64,000 nt of DNA, from NCBI RefSeq assembly GCF_024679245.1, contig NC_090172.1, forward strand, positions 1,915,001 through 1,979,000. Reading direction: 5' to 3'. The stretch is from Pseudorasbora parva. Its lineage: Eukaryota; Chordata; Actinopteri; Cypriniformes; Gobionidae. A program made the position numbers and the translations under genes. Below the pieces are notes generated by a model. The model saw only the letters and a program-made list of their open reading frames with translations, was not told the DNA's origin and did not search any database. This document shows, one piece after another, positions 34,194 through 46,331 of the stretch (positions are counted from its first letter, which is position 1; each line of letters begins with the position of its first letter).

Positions 34194-35173
34194 GTGGGCT
34201 GTTCCCGGTCTGCAGTGGTCAGTATCTATCAAAAGTGCTCCAAGGAAGGACCAGTGGAGAACCGGCCACAGGGTCATGGGCGGCCAAGGCTCATTGATGC
34301 ACGTGGGGAGCGAAGGCTGGCCCGTGTGGTCCGATCAAACAGACGAGCTACTGGAGCTCAAACTGCTCCAGAAGTTAATGCTGGTTCTGATAGAAAGCTG
34401 TCAGAATACACAGAGCAGCTCAGTGTGTTGCGTATGGACCAGTCAGGGTGACCTCTGACCCCGCCGAAAGCACCAACAGTGGCAAGTGAGCATCAGAACT
34501 GGACCACGGAGCAATGGAAGAAGGTGGCCTGGTCTGAGGAATCACGTGTTCTTTTACATCACGTGGATGGCCGGGTGTGTGTGTGTGTGTGGCTTACCTG
34601 GGGAACACATGGCCCCAGGATGCACTATGGGATTTGTTCTCAAAGTGTAGTTCTCAGGCTCCCTCTAGCGGTATGCAGAGGAGTCACTAAATTAAATATA
34701 AATTAATGTTAAAACACAATACATTTTAGTTTAATCTTTATTTGACTAAAGTTTTTTTTTAAAGTATAGTATAGTTTCATTGAACTTTTAGGTACAACAC
34801 ATTTTAATTTAATCATTATCTACGTTTTTTATTTACCAGCATGTGGGCAGTGCGGTGTTAATGTTTAATCTGTGTATTTACAACAATAAATATTTTTATT
34901 AGGCAGATCTGTAATTAGGTCTACTACGCTACTGTATTTTAATGTTGGTCGTTAGGGTGTTACTTGGTATCAAAACTTTGAGAACATCAACTCTATGGAT
35001 GTGCTGAACAAACAAGTCTGATCCATGGAGGCCCCACCTCGCAACAAGGATCTGCTGCTATTATCTTGGTGCCAGATACTACAGCACACCTTCAGGGGTC
35101 AAGCGGAGTCCATGTCTCGACGGGTCAGGGGGACCAACACAATATTAGGTCATAATGTTATGCCTGATCAGTG
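34194..35173 (+). pseudogene. Tc1-like transposon relic (family A, copy 2)
   Basis: Begins inside the helix-turn-helix ([20 protein letters not shown]) and runs through the AT-hook GHGRPRL to EQWKKVAWSEESRV, where Tc1 enzymes normally have WSDES. The first catalytic Asp is thus Glu here. At about 34628 it is interrupted by unrelated sequence, then resumes near 34986 with the C-terminal part and ends CCTGATCAGTG before TA. The 5' end and the second and third catalytic blocks are missing. Confidence 0.87.
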
Positions 35174-35390
35174 TATATTTTGTTTGAAGAAACACATTCT
35201 AAATATGGCACGACGGACTCCGCAATTACAGCATTGGATAAATGATCAATACGAGTCGTCATCAGATGCTCAGCACCAGTAACTGTGTCCGAGACTTTGT
35301 GTAAATATAATTTCGGGTCGTGGTATAAAAGCACGGACGGATCTGTCGAAACCTGTACAAAAAGCTGCCATTATTACGCTATTATTTTAA

Positions 35391-36587
35391 AGAGGGTGTG
35401 AAACACTCAGTTTCAGTCAATCTCATGTCAGTCTTGAGTACCTATAGAGTAGTATTGCATCCTTCATATCTCTGAAAAGTCTTTAGTTTTATTATATTTA
35501 TAAAAGAAATATGGGCTGTACCGAGTCTTTCCGGAAAAAACCGAGCGCCTGGAGGCGTATCGAGTGGGCGGAGCTAAAGAATGACGAATACGCAAAGCGG
35601 TGACGTCCTCAAGCGTGGAGAAGAAAACGCTACCCTAAATAAACCATGGCTATCGATCTCAGCTAATACAGATAATGATCCAGAATCAGATCCGGAGGCT
35701 GAAATAAACTGAACAGGAGAAGCAGCAGCAGCAGGACGTCCATCTCTGTGGTATGGACTGTATTTAGTGGCCTGTCAACATTTGTGTGTGTTTACTCGCA
35801 GTTTATGAGGACATGATTCGGTTTATGGACTATTGTATGCGACTAAACCTTAGCAGTAGCAAGCTAAACGGTTTTGCACGTCAGACTAGTGTAACGTTAT
35901 ACAGAGAACAGCAATGGAGTCCGTTAGCGCATTGGACTGACGAAGCACGCGATCGTGTCGTTTACTGATGTTTCCTCACGCGACGATAGCCGACAGCACA
36001 GACATTTGATGCAGTTTAACTCACCGGCTGCTTCCAAAGCAGGACCGAACCTTTATCGCTGCGACCGCTCCGTCAGAAACACACTTCTTTGGTATGATTT
36101 GGTGAAGTCCTACTTCCGACTGAAGCGATGTTGTGAAGCTTCCCGTCATTTCTGCGTTCAAATCGGTTCAAATGCAGCGCTGCCTTCCCAGAATGCTGTG
36201 CTGAAGCGTTGAAGTCGCTCGACGTCACCCATAGGAATAAAGAGAAGCACGGCGCCACATAAGTGTTCACGGACGACTGGATCCGCAGCTGAGAGTGTTT
36301 ATGGGCGTGCATTTCCTCTCTCGCTCTAGTCACGCACACACACCCTACCGGGAGAAGAGCCCGTACGGCCCATACAAGGACCTTCCGCTCTATTAACGTA
36401 AAGCCGACCCATACTCGAAAAAAACTCTCCCAAACTTGTGAGAAACCGGAAGGAGTATTTTTGACACAGAAATACTCCATCAAACTTCCAACATTAGTTT
36501 TTGAAACTTTGTCTATGTTTAGGATGGGAATCCAAGTCTTTAACAGTGGAAAGCTCAGTATGCATGAGACAGCATTTCACCGCCCCT
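35391..36587. mobile_element. TTAA-flanked non-autonomous transposon, Kolobok-like (1197 bp)
   Basis: TTAA at 35387-35390 and 36588-36591. The ends AGAGGGTGTGAAAC and, complemented, AGGGGCGGTGAAAT are imperfect inverted repeats. TTAA duplication with AGRGG-type ends fits Kolobok elements, an inference from ends alone. It contains CGTCACCCATAGG, also seen in the element at 54236-54957. The 136-codon minus frame shows no domain. Confidence 0.6.
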
Positions 36588-36655
36588 TTAAAGTTTCCTA
36601 ATTTAGTTTGGGAGGTCTACCATAAGTTTACATGCATCCAAGGTCAGTATCAGTG
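36588..36655 (+). mobile_element. Terminal fragment of the GTTTACATGCATC transposon family
   Basis: TTTCCTAATTTAGTTTGGGA and AAGTTTACATGCATCCAAGG match the ends of the larger element at 55543-57795. Only one end is present. Confidence 0.6.
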
Positions 36656-36784
36656 AAATGCAAACATGCTTCATTTGATATTTCTGTCATGAGAACACTA
36701 TAAACTCTTTTGGCATAAACACAAGGAGCTCTTTTTTTATAATCGTGGCACACTATTACATTTCCTGAACTAATTTTACCCAAA

Positions 36785-37095
36785 GCTGGTCTATATTTAG
36801 CCAATCAAACAGATGCAGGGAGACATTTACACAGCGCAGCCGCTGAGATTTACAGAATATTTTCCACACTGAGTGTTGTGTGTGTATAAATATCAGGCCG
36901 CTGGCAGTAATGTGCTGCACTTGTTCTGAGCTCTTCTGCTCGGTTATATCTGTCCCAGAACAGGTGCACCGCGCTCACATTTAGGAGCCGCTTACACAGG
37001 CCTTTCACTGCAGGTTGATTACTGTGTTTGCATTTCACGCCGTGACCTTTGACCTCTCAGATCCAGTCGTCTCACGTATGTCTGTGCACTTTCTC
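36785..37095 (+). repeat. Duplicated noncoding segment, copy B
   Basis: Partner of 20975-21620 in the same orientation, about 15.8 kb away. It keeps GCCGCTGAGATTTACAGAAT, ATTTTCCACACTGAGTGTTG and the CAGGTG box (36961-36966), but lacks the 260-bp spacer of copy A. No gene frame. It resembles a duplicated regulatory element more than any transposon whose ends can be seen. Confidence 0.8.
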
Positions 37096-37099
37096 CTGT

Positions 37100-37619
37100 G
37101 AACACACACACACACACAGCTCACACACGCTTTACAAAGAAACACATTACACTGAGTTTGTTTACATGAGCGGACAAAGGGTGATGTCTGCTAATGTTAA
37201 ATAATAAAAACATAATTGATTATTATTCTTGTTGTGCAGTTGTTCATGCTAACAGACGCAACTTTTGATATTAAATTTTTAAAGTAAATGTTACAATTAA
37301 TGCTGTATTGTATACTATTCGTTTGTATTAATAGCTTTAATTTTTTTAATTTTTTTTAAATATTTTTTTTGTTTTTTATGTCTATATAGTTTATTATTTT
37401 ATTGCAGTATTACTAAATTAAAAATAAAATTGATAATAAAAATGTTATATATGTAAGTAAAAAAGTTGTTTTTTAATATATTGCAAAGTATTACCAATTA
37501 ACCAAATTTATGAATTAAACATAATACTTAAAATAATAAATTATATATAAAATAATAATACATTTATTAATATTATTATTAATATGTTAATTTTTAATGT
37601 TATCAGGTCTGCCGATATA
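37100..37619. other. AT-rich intergenic sequence, nothing recognised
   Basis: Poly-T and TAATAA-rich sequence without open frames. Confidence 0.6.
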
Positions 37620-37689
37620 TTTCCATTTTTAATATTATCGTTGTCGGCTGATAAATGTCAATTTTTATGTTATCAGGTCTGCCGATATA
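37620..37689. repeat. Minisatellite split by a Tc1 insertion (left part)
   Basis: Units with TTATCAGGTCTGCCGATATA and TTATCGTTGTCGGCTGATAA. The array resumes at 39359-about 39465, so the Tc1 element inserted at one of its TA sites. Confidence 0.8.
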
Positions 37690-39358
37690 CAGGTCCTTCT
37701 CAAAAAATTAGCATATTGTGATAAAGTTCATTATTTTCCATAATGTAATGATACAAATTTAACTTTCATATATGTTAGATTCATTGCACACCAACTGAAA
37801 TATTTCAGGTCTTTTATTGTTTTAATACTGATGATTTTGGCATACAGCTCATGAAAACCCCAAATTACGGTCTCAAAAAATGAGCATATCATGAAAAGGT
37901 TTTCTAAACGAGCTATTAACCTAATCATCTGAATCAACTAATTAACTCTAAACACCTACAAAAGATTCCTGAGGCTTTTAAAAACTCCCAGCCTCGTTCA
38001 TTACTCAAAACCGCAATCATGGGTAAGACTGCCGACCTGACTGCTGTCCAGAAGGCCATCATTGACACCCTCAAGCGAGAGGGGAAGACACAGAAAGACA
38101 TTTCTGAACGAATAGGCTGTTCCCAGAGTGCTGTATCAAGGCACCTCAGTGGGAAGTCTGTGGGAAGGAAAAAGTGTGGCAAAAAACGCTGCACAACGAG
38201 AAGAGGTGAGCGGACCCTGAGGAAGATTGTGGAGAAGGACCAATTCCAGACCTTGGGGGACCTGCGGAAGCAGTGGACTGAGTCTGGAGTAGAAACATCC
38301 AGAGCCGCCGTGCACAGGCGTGAGCAGGAAATGGGCTACAGGTGCCGCATTCCCCAGGTCAAGACACTTTTGGGCTACAGAGAAGCCGCACTGGACTGGT
38401 GCTCAGTGGGCCAAAGTACTTTTTTCGGATGAAAGCAAATTTTGCATGTCATTGGGAAATCAAGGTGCCAGAGTCTGGAGGAAGACTGGGGAGAAGGAAA
38501 TGCCCAAATGCCTGAAGTCCAGTGTCAAGTCCCCACAGTCAGTGATGGTCTGGGGTGCCATGTCAGCTGCTGGTGTTGGTCCACTGTGTTTTATCAAGGG
38601 CAGGGTCAATGCAGCTCGCTATCAGGAGATTCTGGAGCACTTCATGCTTCCATCTGCTGAAAAGCTTTATGGAGATGAAGATTTGGTTCTTCAGCACGAC
38701 CTGGCACCTGCTCACAGTGCCAAAACCACTGGTAAATGGTTTACTGACCATGGTATTACTGTGCTCAATTGGCCTGCCAACTCTCCTGACCTGAACCCCG
38801 TAGAGAATCTGTAGGATATTGTGAAGAGAAAGTTGAGAGACGCGAGACCCAACACTCTGGATGAGCTTAAGGCCGCTATCGAAGCATCCTGGGCCTCCAG
38901 AACACCTCAGCAGTGCCACCGGCTGATCGCCTCCATGCCACGCCGCACTGAAGCAGTCATTTCTGCTAAAGGATTCCCCACCAAGTACTGAGTGCAGAAC
39001 TGAACATCATTATTTGAAGGTTGGCTTTTTTTGTATTAAAAACACTTTTCTTTTATTGGTCGGATGAAATATGCTACTTTTTTTGAGACCGTAATTTAGA
39101 GTTCATTAGTTGATTCAGATGATTAGGTTAAAAGCTTGTTTAGAGAACCTTTTCATGATATGCTAATTTTTTGAGATGGGAATTTGGGGTTTTCATGAGC
39201 TGTATGCCAAAATCATCAGTATTAAAACAATAAAAGACCTGAAATATTTCAGTTGGTGTGCAATGAATCTAAAATATATGAAAGTTTCATTTTTATCATT
39301 ACATTATGGAAAATAATGAACTTTATCACAATATGCTATTTTTTTTTAGAAGGACCTG
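37690..39358 (+). mobile_element. Full-length Tc1-like transposon with IR/DR ends (1669 bp)
   Basis: TA flanks at 37688-37689 and 39359-39360. The outer ends CAGGTCCTTCTCAAAAAATT and the complementary right end lie about 175 bp outside a second, similar repeat on each side (GGTCTCAAAAAATGAGCATA at left, TGCTAATTTTTTGAGA at right). This two-repeats-per-end arrangement is the IR/DR structure known from Sleeping Beauty-type elements. The sequence between the repeats is also inverted (TGGCATACAGCTCATGAAAA). The transposase inside is broken. Confidence 0.95.
38019..38991 (+). pseudogene. Tc1-like DD34E transposase, frameshifted and with a nonsense codon
   Basis: From ATG 38019 the frame encodes the two helix-turn-helix units with an IGCSQSAVSRHL block. 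Near 38365 a deletion removes about a dozen codons and shifts the frame. The catalytic part continues in the other frame with the first Asp in LFSDESKF, the second in LQHDLAPAH and the Glu in SPDLNPVENL. Second Asp and Glu are separated by 34 residues, hence DD34E. TAG at 38812-38814 replaces the Trp codon usual after ENL, and the frame then continues to the normal FPTKY end and TGA at 38989-38991. Two lesions make it inactive, but the transposon ends are well preserved. Confidence 0.93.
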
Positions 39359-39465
39359 TATATATGTCAATTTTTATTGTTATCATTGTCTGCCGATATA
39401 TGTCCCTTTGTAATGTTATCGGTGTCTGCAGATATATGTCCATTTTTTTATCTTATCAGGTCGGC
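39359..39465. repeat. Minisatellite split by a Tc1 insertion (right part)
   Basis: Continues the TGTCTGCCGATATATGTCC units of 37620-37689. Confidence 0.8.
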
Positions 39466-41463
39466 CAAAATTATATAAAAATTATACTTTAAATGTATTT
39501 AATCAACCAATATATTGGTTTACAATATATCAAAATACATTGTTGTGGTGTGAACATACCCCAAGTCTTGTTTTTTTATAAATGAGAATTCTCCCCCATT
39601 TGATTTTATAAATCTAGGACCTCTTTCATCCCCTCCAAATAGTTTGTGCAAAAACAGTGTTAACACCAAAGAACAAGACAATTAAAGATGGGTGCATCTG
39701 TGTTTTTATTAAGGGGAAAACTGCTACAAATACACTGTGTAAGTATCTTATTAAACCTCAGTCAGTATTACAGCTTCAAAAATGCACACCATCATTTACA
39801 TCAGCATTGTTATTACTGTTATCTCGTTATTATTCATAGCCATGAATAAGCTAACACACAAACACTGGAGGCACCTGAGAGGCTGTGGCGCCCTCTGCCT
39901 GTGGCAGCACAAAACAGGCTTTCAGGAGCGTTTCCTGGTCAATGATCCCTAGCCAAGCAGTGCTTTTCCATAACATGTCCGAGAGTCTGGCATGTTTCCT
40001 TTTACAAGCATCCGGCGTTTACGGTTTCAACATATTCCAAAGCTTGCTGTACTCCGTTGAGTCCTCAAGAGGGATTGGTTTCTCCTTTATAATAGACAGA
40101 CCACGAGCCATCCATCATTTACACTGCTCTGCTGGAGATCCGTCAGCCAACACAAGAAATGCAGAAGTTTATCTGTGACAGTATGCATTGATGTTACATT
40201 ACAAAAAGAGTGAAAAATATACATTTTAAGGTCATTCTCAAAGGTATCCGAACTGGAGAGCTGTGTTGTACAATATCAAAAGTTTCACTTAAAAAAAAGA
40301 AAGAAAGAAAAAAAAGTACTATGCTACAGCTGTGCACATGAATATTGTTTGAGCAATATATTTAGACACTTAAAAAAAACGAACAGTAAAAACATTGGGA
40401 TACTGGGAACCTTTGTCTTTTTCTACTTTCTACTCCGCAATATCTTTCTTCCAGAACAAGACCATTAAATACCGACACCATTTAAAAGCCAAATCACATT
40501 GCCATCACATACAATAAACATTTTCCGGAGGCAATTCTTCTGCTTTTCCTTAAGCCAGGACTTTTTTATACAATACAATATTATCAATTAGTTACTGAAG
40601 AGTGACAGCCTTTCTGAAAATGTTTTGTCGAACTTGACCAGCCTTTTCCACACAACAATGACATGACAGATCCATCTGCCTCTTGTAAAATACATTTTGG
40701 CAGTAAATTACTAAATAACTGGAACAAAATTCCTACTCGATCATCAAAAGACATTTGAGTTAATTAAAGTGCAATGTATTTAACATGCTTCCTAGCAGAA
40801 AAGGTGATCGCACCTTAATTCGGATTTCAACGTATATGCCACCAAAAAAACGTGGCAGTCTTGCCATTTTATATACAATCTAAGCGAAAAACAAAAGAAT
40901 AAAGTCATCATCACTTATACTATGAATGTATAAGCCTCTAAACGGGCCTCTTAATAATAAATACCAACAAGGACATTCCAACATTACCCAGAAGGCCTTA
41001 CACAATTATAAACGGCCCCCGTATTCCGTACAAATGTACATCAACAGACAAATGACACTAACACTGTGTCCTAATGAGACGTGACAAGTGTCCAGCGAAG
41101 AAATGTGTATGGAAGTGTAAAACACAAAAGCAATTTTGACGATAATTCACACTCTAATGGAATTACCGTAACAATGAGGCAACAACTCAAAGCTTTTAGG
41201 AAAAAAACTCAAGGTACATTTTGTCATGCCATTAGGACACGCCGTTATTCTTCAAGAAATCAATACAAACTCTACGAAGGCTTTTAAGAAAACCATACAG
41301 GAATGATCACTCTAAGTGATTACACATTAAACGTTCTAAATGATTAGAAACCAACAGCAGGACATTTTTGGACGCAAACGAATGTTCACATGTTCCTTTT
41401 TTTTTCCAAGTCATGTTGAGTCACTTTCATTCTGTAGACCATTACAGAAATCAAACCGATGTA

Positions 41464-44002
41464 CAGTGTTGGGGAAAGTTACTTTAAAAAAAGGCATTAC
41501 AATATTGGGTTAGTCCCTTAAAAAGTAGCTGAATTTCTTTTTAGGGATGAAAATTTTGGGGGTTAATTTACATAAAAAAGTAACAGTTACTTTTTAGGGT
41601 GCAAAATGTTGGGAGTTACTTTTTAGGAAACAAAATGTTGGGGGTTACTTTACATAAAAAGTAACAGATCATTTTTAGGGAGGAAAATGTTGGGGGTTAC
41701 TTTATAAAAAAAGTAACAGTTACTTTCTAGGGAGCAAAATGTTGGGGGTTACTTTACATAAAAAGTAACAGTTACTTTCTAGGGAGCAAAATGTTGGGGG
41801 TTACTTTATAAAAAAAGTAACAGTTACTTTCTAGGGAGCAAAATGTTGGGGGTTACTTTATAAAAAAGTAACAGTTACTTTCTAGGGAGCAAAATGTTGG
41901 GGGTTACTTTACATAAAAAGTAACTGTTACTTTCTAGGGAGCAAAATGTTGGGGGTTACTTTACATAAAAAGTAACTGTTACTTTCTAGGGAGCAAAATG
42001 TTGGGGGTTACTTTACATAAAAAGTCACAGTTACTTTCTAGGGAGCAAAATGTTGGGGGTTACTTTATATAAAAAGTAAAAGTTACTTTTCAGGGAGCAA
42101 AATTTTGGGGGTTACTTTACATAAAAAGTAACAGATCATTTTTAGGGAGGAAAATGTTGGGGGTTACTTTATAAAAAAAGTAACAGTTACTTTCTAGGGA
42201 GCAAAATGTTGGGGGTTACTTTACATAAAAAGTAACAGTTACTTTCTAGGGAGCAAAATGTTGGGGGTTACTTTATAAAAAAAGTAACAGTTACTTTCTA
42301 GGGAGCAAAATGTTGGGGGTTACTTTATAAAAAAGTAACAGTTACTTTCTAGGGAGCAAAATGTTGGGGGTTACTTTACATAAAAAGTAACTGTTACTTT
42401 CTAGGGAGCAAAATGTTGGGGGTTACTTTACATAAAAAGTAACTGTTACTTTCTAGGGAGCAAAATGTTGGGGGTTACTTTACATAAAAAGTCACAGTTA
42501 CTTTCTAGGGAGCAAAATGTTGGGGGTTACTTTATATAAAAAGTAAAAGTTACTTTTCAGGGAGCAAAATTTTGGGGGTTACTTTACATAAAAAGTAACA
42601 GTTACTTCTTAGGGAGCAAAATGTTGGGGTTACTTTATATAAAAAGTAACGGTTACATTTCAGGGAGCAACATTTTGGGGGTTACTTTACATAAAAAGTA
42701 ACAGTTACTTTTTAGGGAGCAAAATGTTGGGGGTTACTTTACATAAAAAGTAACAGATCATTTTTAGGGAGGAAAATGTTGGGGGTTACTTTATAAAAAA
42801 AGTAACAGTTACTTTCTATGGAGCAAAATGTTGGGGGTTACTTTATAAAAAAAGTAACAGTTACTTTCTAGGGAGCAAAATGTTGGGGGTTACTTTACAT
42901 AAAAAGTAACTGTTACTTTCTAGGGAGCAAAATGTTGGGGGTTACTTTACATAAAAAGTCACAGTTACTTTCTAGGGAGCAAAATGTTGGGGGTTACTTT
43001 ACATAAAAAGTAACAGATCATTTTTAGGGAGGAAAATGTTGGGGGTTACTTTATAAAAAAAGTAACAGTCACTTTCTAGGGAGCAAAATGTTGGGGTTAC
43101 TTTATATAAAAAGTAACGGTTACATTTCAGGGAGCAACATTTTGGGGGTTACTTTACATAAAAAGTAACAGATCATTTTTAGGGAGGAAAATGTTGGGGG
43201 TTACTTTATAAAAAAAGTAACAGTTACTTTCTAGGGAGCAAAATGTTAAGGGTTACTTTACATAAAAAGTAACAGTTACTTTCTAGGGAGCAAAATGTTG
43301 GGGGTTACTTTAAATAAAAAGTAAAAGTTACTTTTCAGGGAGCAAAATGTTGGGGGTTACTTTACATAAAAAGTAACAGTTACTTCTTAGGGAGCAAAAT
43401 GTTGGGGTTACTTTACATAAAAAGTAACAGTTACTCTTTATGTAAAGTGATGCACTATGTTACTTTTGCATTATTTGTCCCAAATGATCTTGTAATGGTT
43501 GGACTGTTTTAGGGTAAGGTGTTAAGGACTATGCTTTTAACAGACTGGTTTTATGGTGTTGTTTTAAGTTCCTTGTGAATATTGTAAATGCATTCCTTTA
43601 CTCATTACTGGGAAAAGTAATCTGGATTACGTAACTCACGTTACTTACCGTACATAACCCCAAAACTTTGCTCTAAATTGACATGTTAATGCATTACTTT
43701 ACTCATTAGTTGTAAAAGTATTATGGATTACGTAACTCGTGTTACTAGCCATACATCACCCCAAAATTTTACTCTAAATTGACAAGTAATGCCTTCCTTT
43801 ACAATGAGTAAAAGAATGCATTACTTGTCAATTTAGAGCAAAATTGTATAAAAGTAATCTGATTACATAACTTGTTACTGTTATACGTCACCCCCAACAT
43901 TTTGCTCTAAATTGACAAGTAATGAATTCCTCTACTCATTACTTAGAAAAGTAATCTGATTACATAACTCGCGTTACTTGTTATGCGTTAGCCCCAACAC
44001 TG
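41464..44002. mobile_element. TIR element filled by a 52-bp tandem array
   Basis: Ends CAGTGTTGGGGAAAGTTACT and CCCCAACACTG are inverted. Flanks CCGATGTA (41456-41463) and CCGATTTA (44003-44010) match at seven of eight bases, suggesting an 8-bp duplication as in hAT. About 41500-43440 is a tandem array; 43440-44000 is the more usual body with repeated GATTACGTAACTCGCGTTAC-like words and GCTCTAAATTGACAAGTAAT. Confidence 0.75.
41500..43440. repeat. ~52-bp tandem array with a 467-bp higher-order unit
   Basis: Unit AGGGAGCAAAATGTTGGGGG, TTACTTTACATAAAAAGTAA, CAGTTACTTTCT. A marked variant with GTAACAGATCATTTTTAGGG occurs at 41661, 42128, 42750, 43010 and 43165. The nine units from 41661 and the nine from 42128 show the same order of variants, so a 467-bp block was duplicated. 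Confidence 0.93.
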
Positions 44003-44427
44003 CCGATTTAATTCCTGGTCATCGAGTTTCAGATTAGACAATGATTGCGACACGCATAACCTTGCAAAATAGTGGTTCACAAAATGGAGATAATCACAAT
44101 GACTCTTGCGACAGATTAAACACACCGTTTATCAACACAGAAAAGAATCACAAGTTGAAGCACATCATCTTATTCTAATAAAAGTTGCTCAATTCAAAAA
44201 CAAAAGGTTTCCAACCAGCCCTAATGGTCTTCAACTCTTCCGCCATAATTGGCGCTAAATATATCAAAAACACTGGATCTGGTAGTTATCAAAGCTATAT
44301 AAATTGGGAAATGATGCACCAGCATCGAATAAACCCACCAAACTGAAGCTTGGAACACATCCTTAAAGGCCTGTAACATACTCTACGCACGTACATGAAT
44401 GCAAATGATTCGACACCAGCTCAATTT

Positions 44428-44823
44428 ACTGCAAAAACTGCTTGCCTAACTCAGTATTTTTGTCTTGTTTCTAGTCCAAACATCTTAAAATTCTTAAAAC
44501 AAGAAGTATTTACTAGACAAGCAAAAGTAATTGTCTTGTTTTATGAAAAAATAACTCAAAATGAAGAGAGTTTTTGCTTAAAATAAGATAAATAATCTGC
44601 CAATGGGGTGAGAAAAATAATCTTAATTCAAACAGAAAACAAGATTATTTTACTCACCCCACTGGCAGATTATTTTGCTTATTTTAAGACAAAACTCTTA
44701 ATTTTGAATTAATTTTCAAAAACAAGACAATTTTTACTTGTCTAATAAATGTTTCTTAATGTAAGAATTTGTAGATATTTTGACTAGAAAACAAGACAAA
44801 AATACTAAGTAAGAAAAGCATTC
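44428..44823. mobile_element. Foldback MITE, CACTGCAAAAAATGC family (copy 2)
   Basis: ACTGCAAAAACTGCTT start with the same mirrored interior as the 29061 copy (AATAATCTGCCAATGGGGTG and its counterpart). The ends are degraded. Confidence 0.82.
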
Positions 44824-44825
44824 TG

Positions 44826-45460
44826 TAGTTCCCAGCATGCTTTGCAAGGTAAATTTAGGAATTAAAGTGTTGCGTTTTTCTGTAAAGGGAAATTTGTTGG
44901 ACATTTAGAGGAGTTTCTGTAATGTTTCTTTAATTTTGGAGTGATTAGCCACAGCTCAGTGATCTATGCCAGTCTCTTGTATTTTGAAATTGATTTGGGG
45001 CTACACATTTATTGGATGAAAAACCTCCCCTAATTAAACTGAGTTTGTCCAATGAGTTATTTATTTTTATTTATAAAAAGGGGGTGTGGCATCACGATTG
45101 ACAGCTGTGCTGGCGAATGAGTCTGCGGGAGCGGGAGTGTGGGCGGGATCTCTGGCGTAATCGGCAAATGACCATTTGGCGGATATTTTGGCTTTGTTTT
45201 TCTACAGTGAAAGTGACACACTGTGTCCATCTTTTTGTACAGTCAATGAGACGTTCCCGAGTTTCTCTATATCAATACTGCCTTCAAGTCACATCGGAAT
45301 CGTATTTAGTTAACAATTACAGCAAACTGGTTTTGATTGTAAACTGCAAAACTTTCGAATGGGTGTACAGCATCTACCAGCAAAGATATCAAGCTAATTA
45401 TCCAATCGTTGTCCATTTGGTGATCATTAAATACATTACATTTCCCATAATTCTCAGATA
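44826..45460. other. Probable unclassified repeat
   Basis: Contains CATCACGATTGACAGCTGTG and GTGTGGGCGGGATCTCTGGC. A 114-codon plus-strand frame begins at 45117 but shows no domain. No terminal repeats are visible. Confidence 0.35.
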
Positions 45461-46331
45461 AGACAAATCCAAAAAAAGCTTCCGATGCATTTACGTGAAG
45501 TGCTAAAGAGAGAAAGAACGCTTCCCTTTTACTCCGCGATTCCCAATGTCAGCACTAGTGAGGGATGCAGATGAACAGTACCAATGGATACATCAACAGA
45601 TAAAACGTTTCTCTAGAAGCTCGCCGTCTGGTTATTAGTGCACCATTTAAAACTGAAGCTTTTTTCCAAAAATATAAATTTTTTATCTTATCCGATGCTT
45701 CTTAGAAAATATTACTGTAGCAAGATAAGAGCAGAGTATGCAGTCCTGTCGGTCAATATTCGGATATTGAACTATAAAAGAACAACGATACTAGAATCCA
45801 GACATGTAGAAAACAGTGACGAGTGCAAGTATTCACATCAACTCTTGATTAAAAAAAAGGGCGGATGGTATTCGGCATTCCATACATGATGAGTGATGAG
45901 GATGATGAAGATTAGGCTCTCATTCTCTCTATTGGTATTGCCTAAAGATGAGAGTTCATCACGAGGACAGCAAACCCCAACATAGTTCGCTTTTCAGCGT
46001 GGCGTTTAATAATTCAGATCCCTCCGTACTCAATTTCACTGCTGGGGTCACGTTTGGATAGAAAACAACAGGAAGAACAGCAAGAACAAGCATGGTGATA
46101 TTTATCTATTCCTTTTTGCATACATCAGTGTTCTGTTGGTTGGTGGTTTGATGGTTACGATGGAACAAGCGGCTAGAGCTACTTCATGATTAAGCTGGAG
46201 CGCAGCTCAGAAACACAGACCAGAAGAGAGGTAGAGTGAGAGGAAATACAGACAAAACACTGAAAATATTTAGCCTAGAACAAGACGGGCCAGAGGATCC
46301 TTCACGTGGAACAGGATATGACGTCAGACTC

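Larger units (their letters stand above)
39690..46331 (-). other. rnf166: Possible long 3' UTR / downstream region of rnf166
   Basis: From the rnf166 stop codon (46332-46334) leftwards, sequence outside the repeats (about 45460-46331 and 39690-41455) has no conflicting gene. On the minus strand an AATAAA stands at about 39705-39710. If used, it would give a very long 3' UTR containing the tandem-array element at 41464-44002. A nearer polyadenylation site could equally be used, so the extent is a guess. Confidence 0.3.

Noticed and set aside
41500..43440. CRISPR-like regular repeat spacing
   Set aside because: Units are contiguous with no unique spacers, inside a eukaryotic transposon. This is a tandem array; the same applies to the arrays at 14944, 26797 and 58280.
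45117..45461. 114-codon plus-strand frame
   Set aside because: No recognisable domain, lies in a probable repeat, and would run opposite to the rnf166 downstream region.
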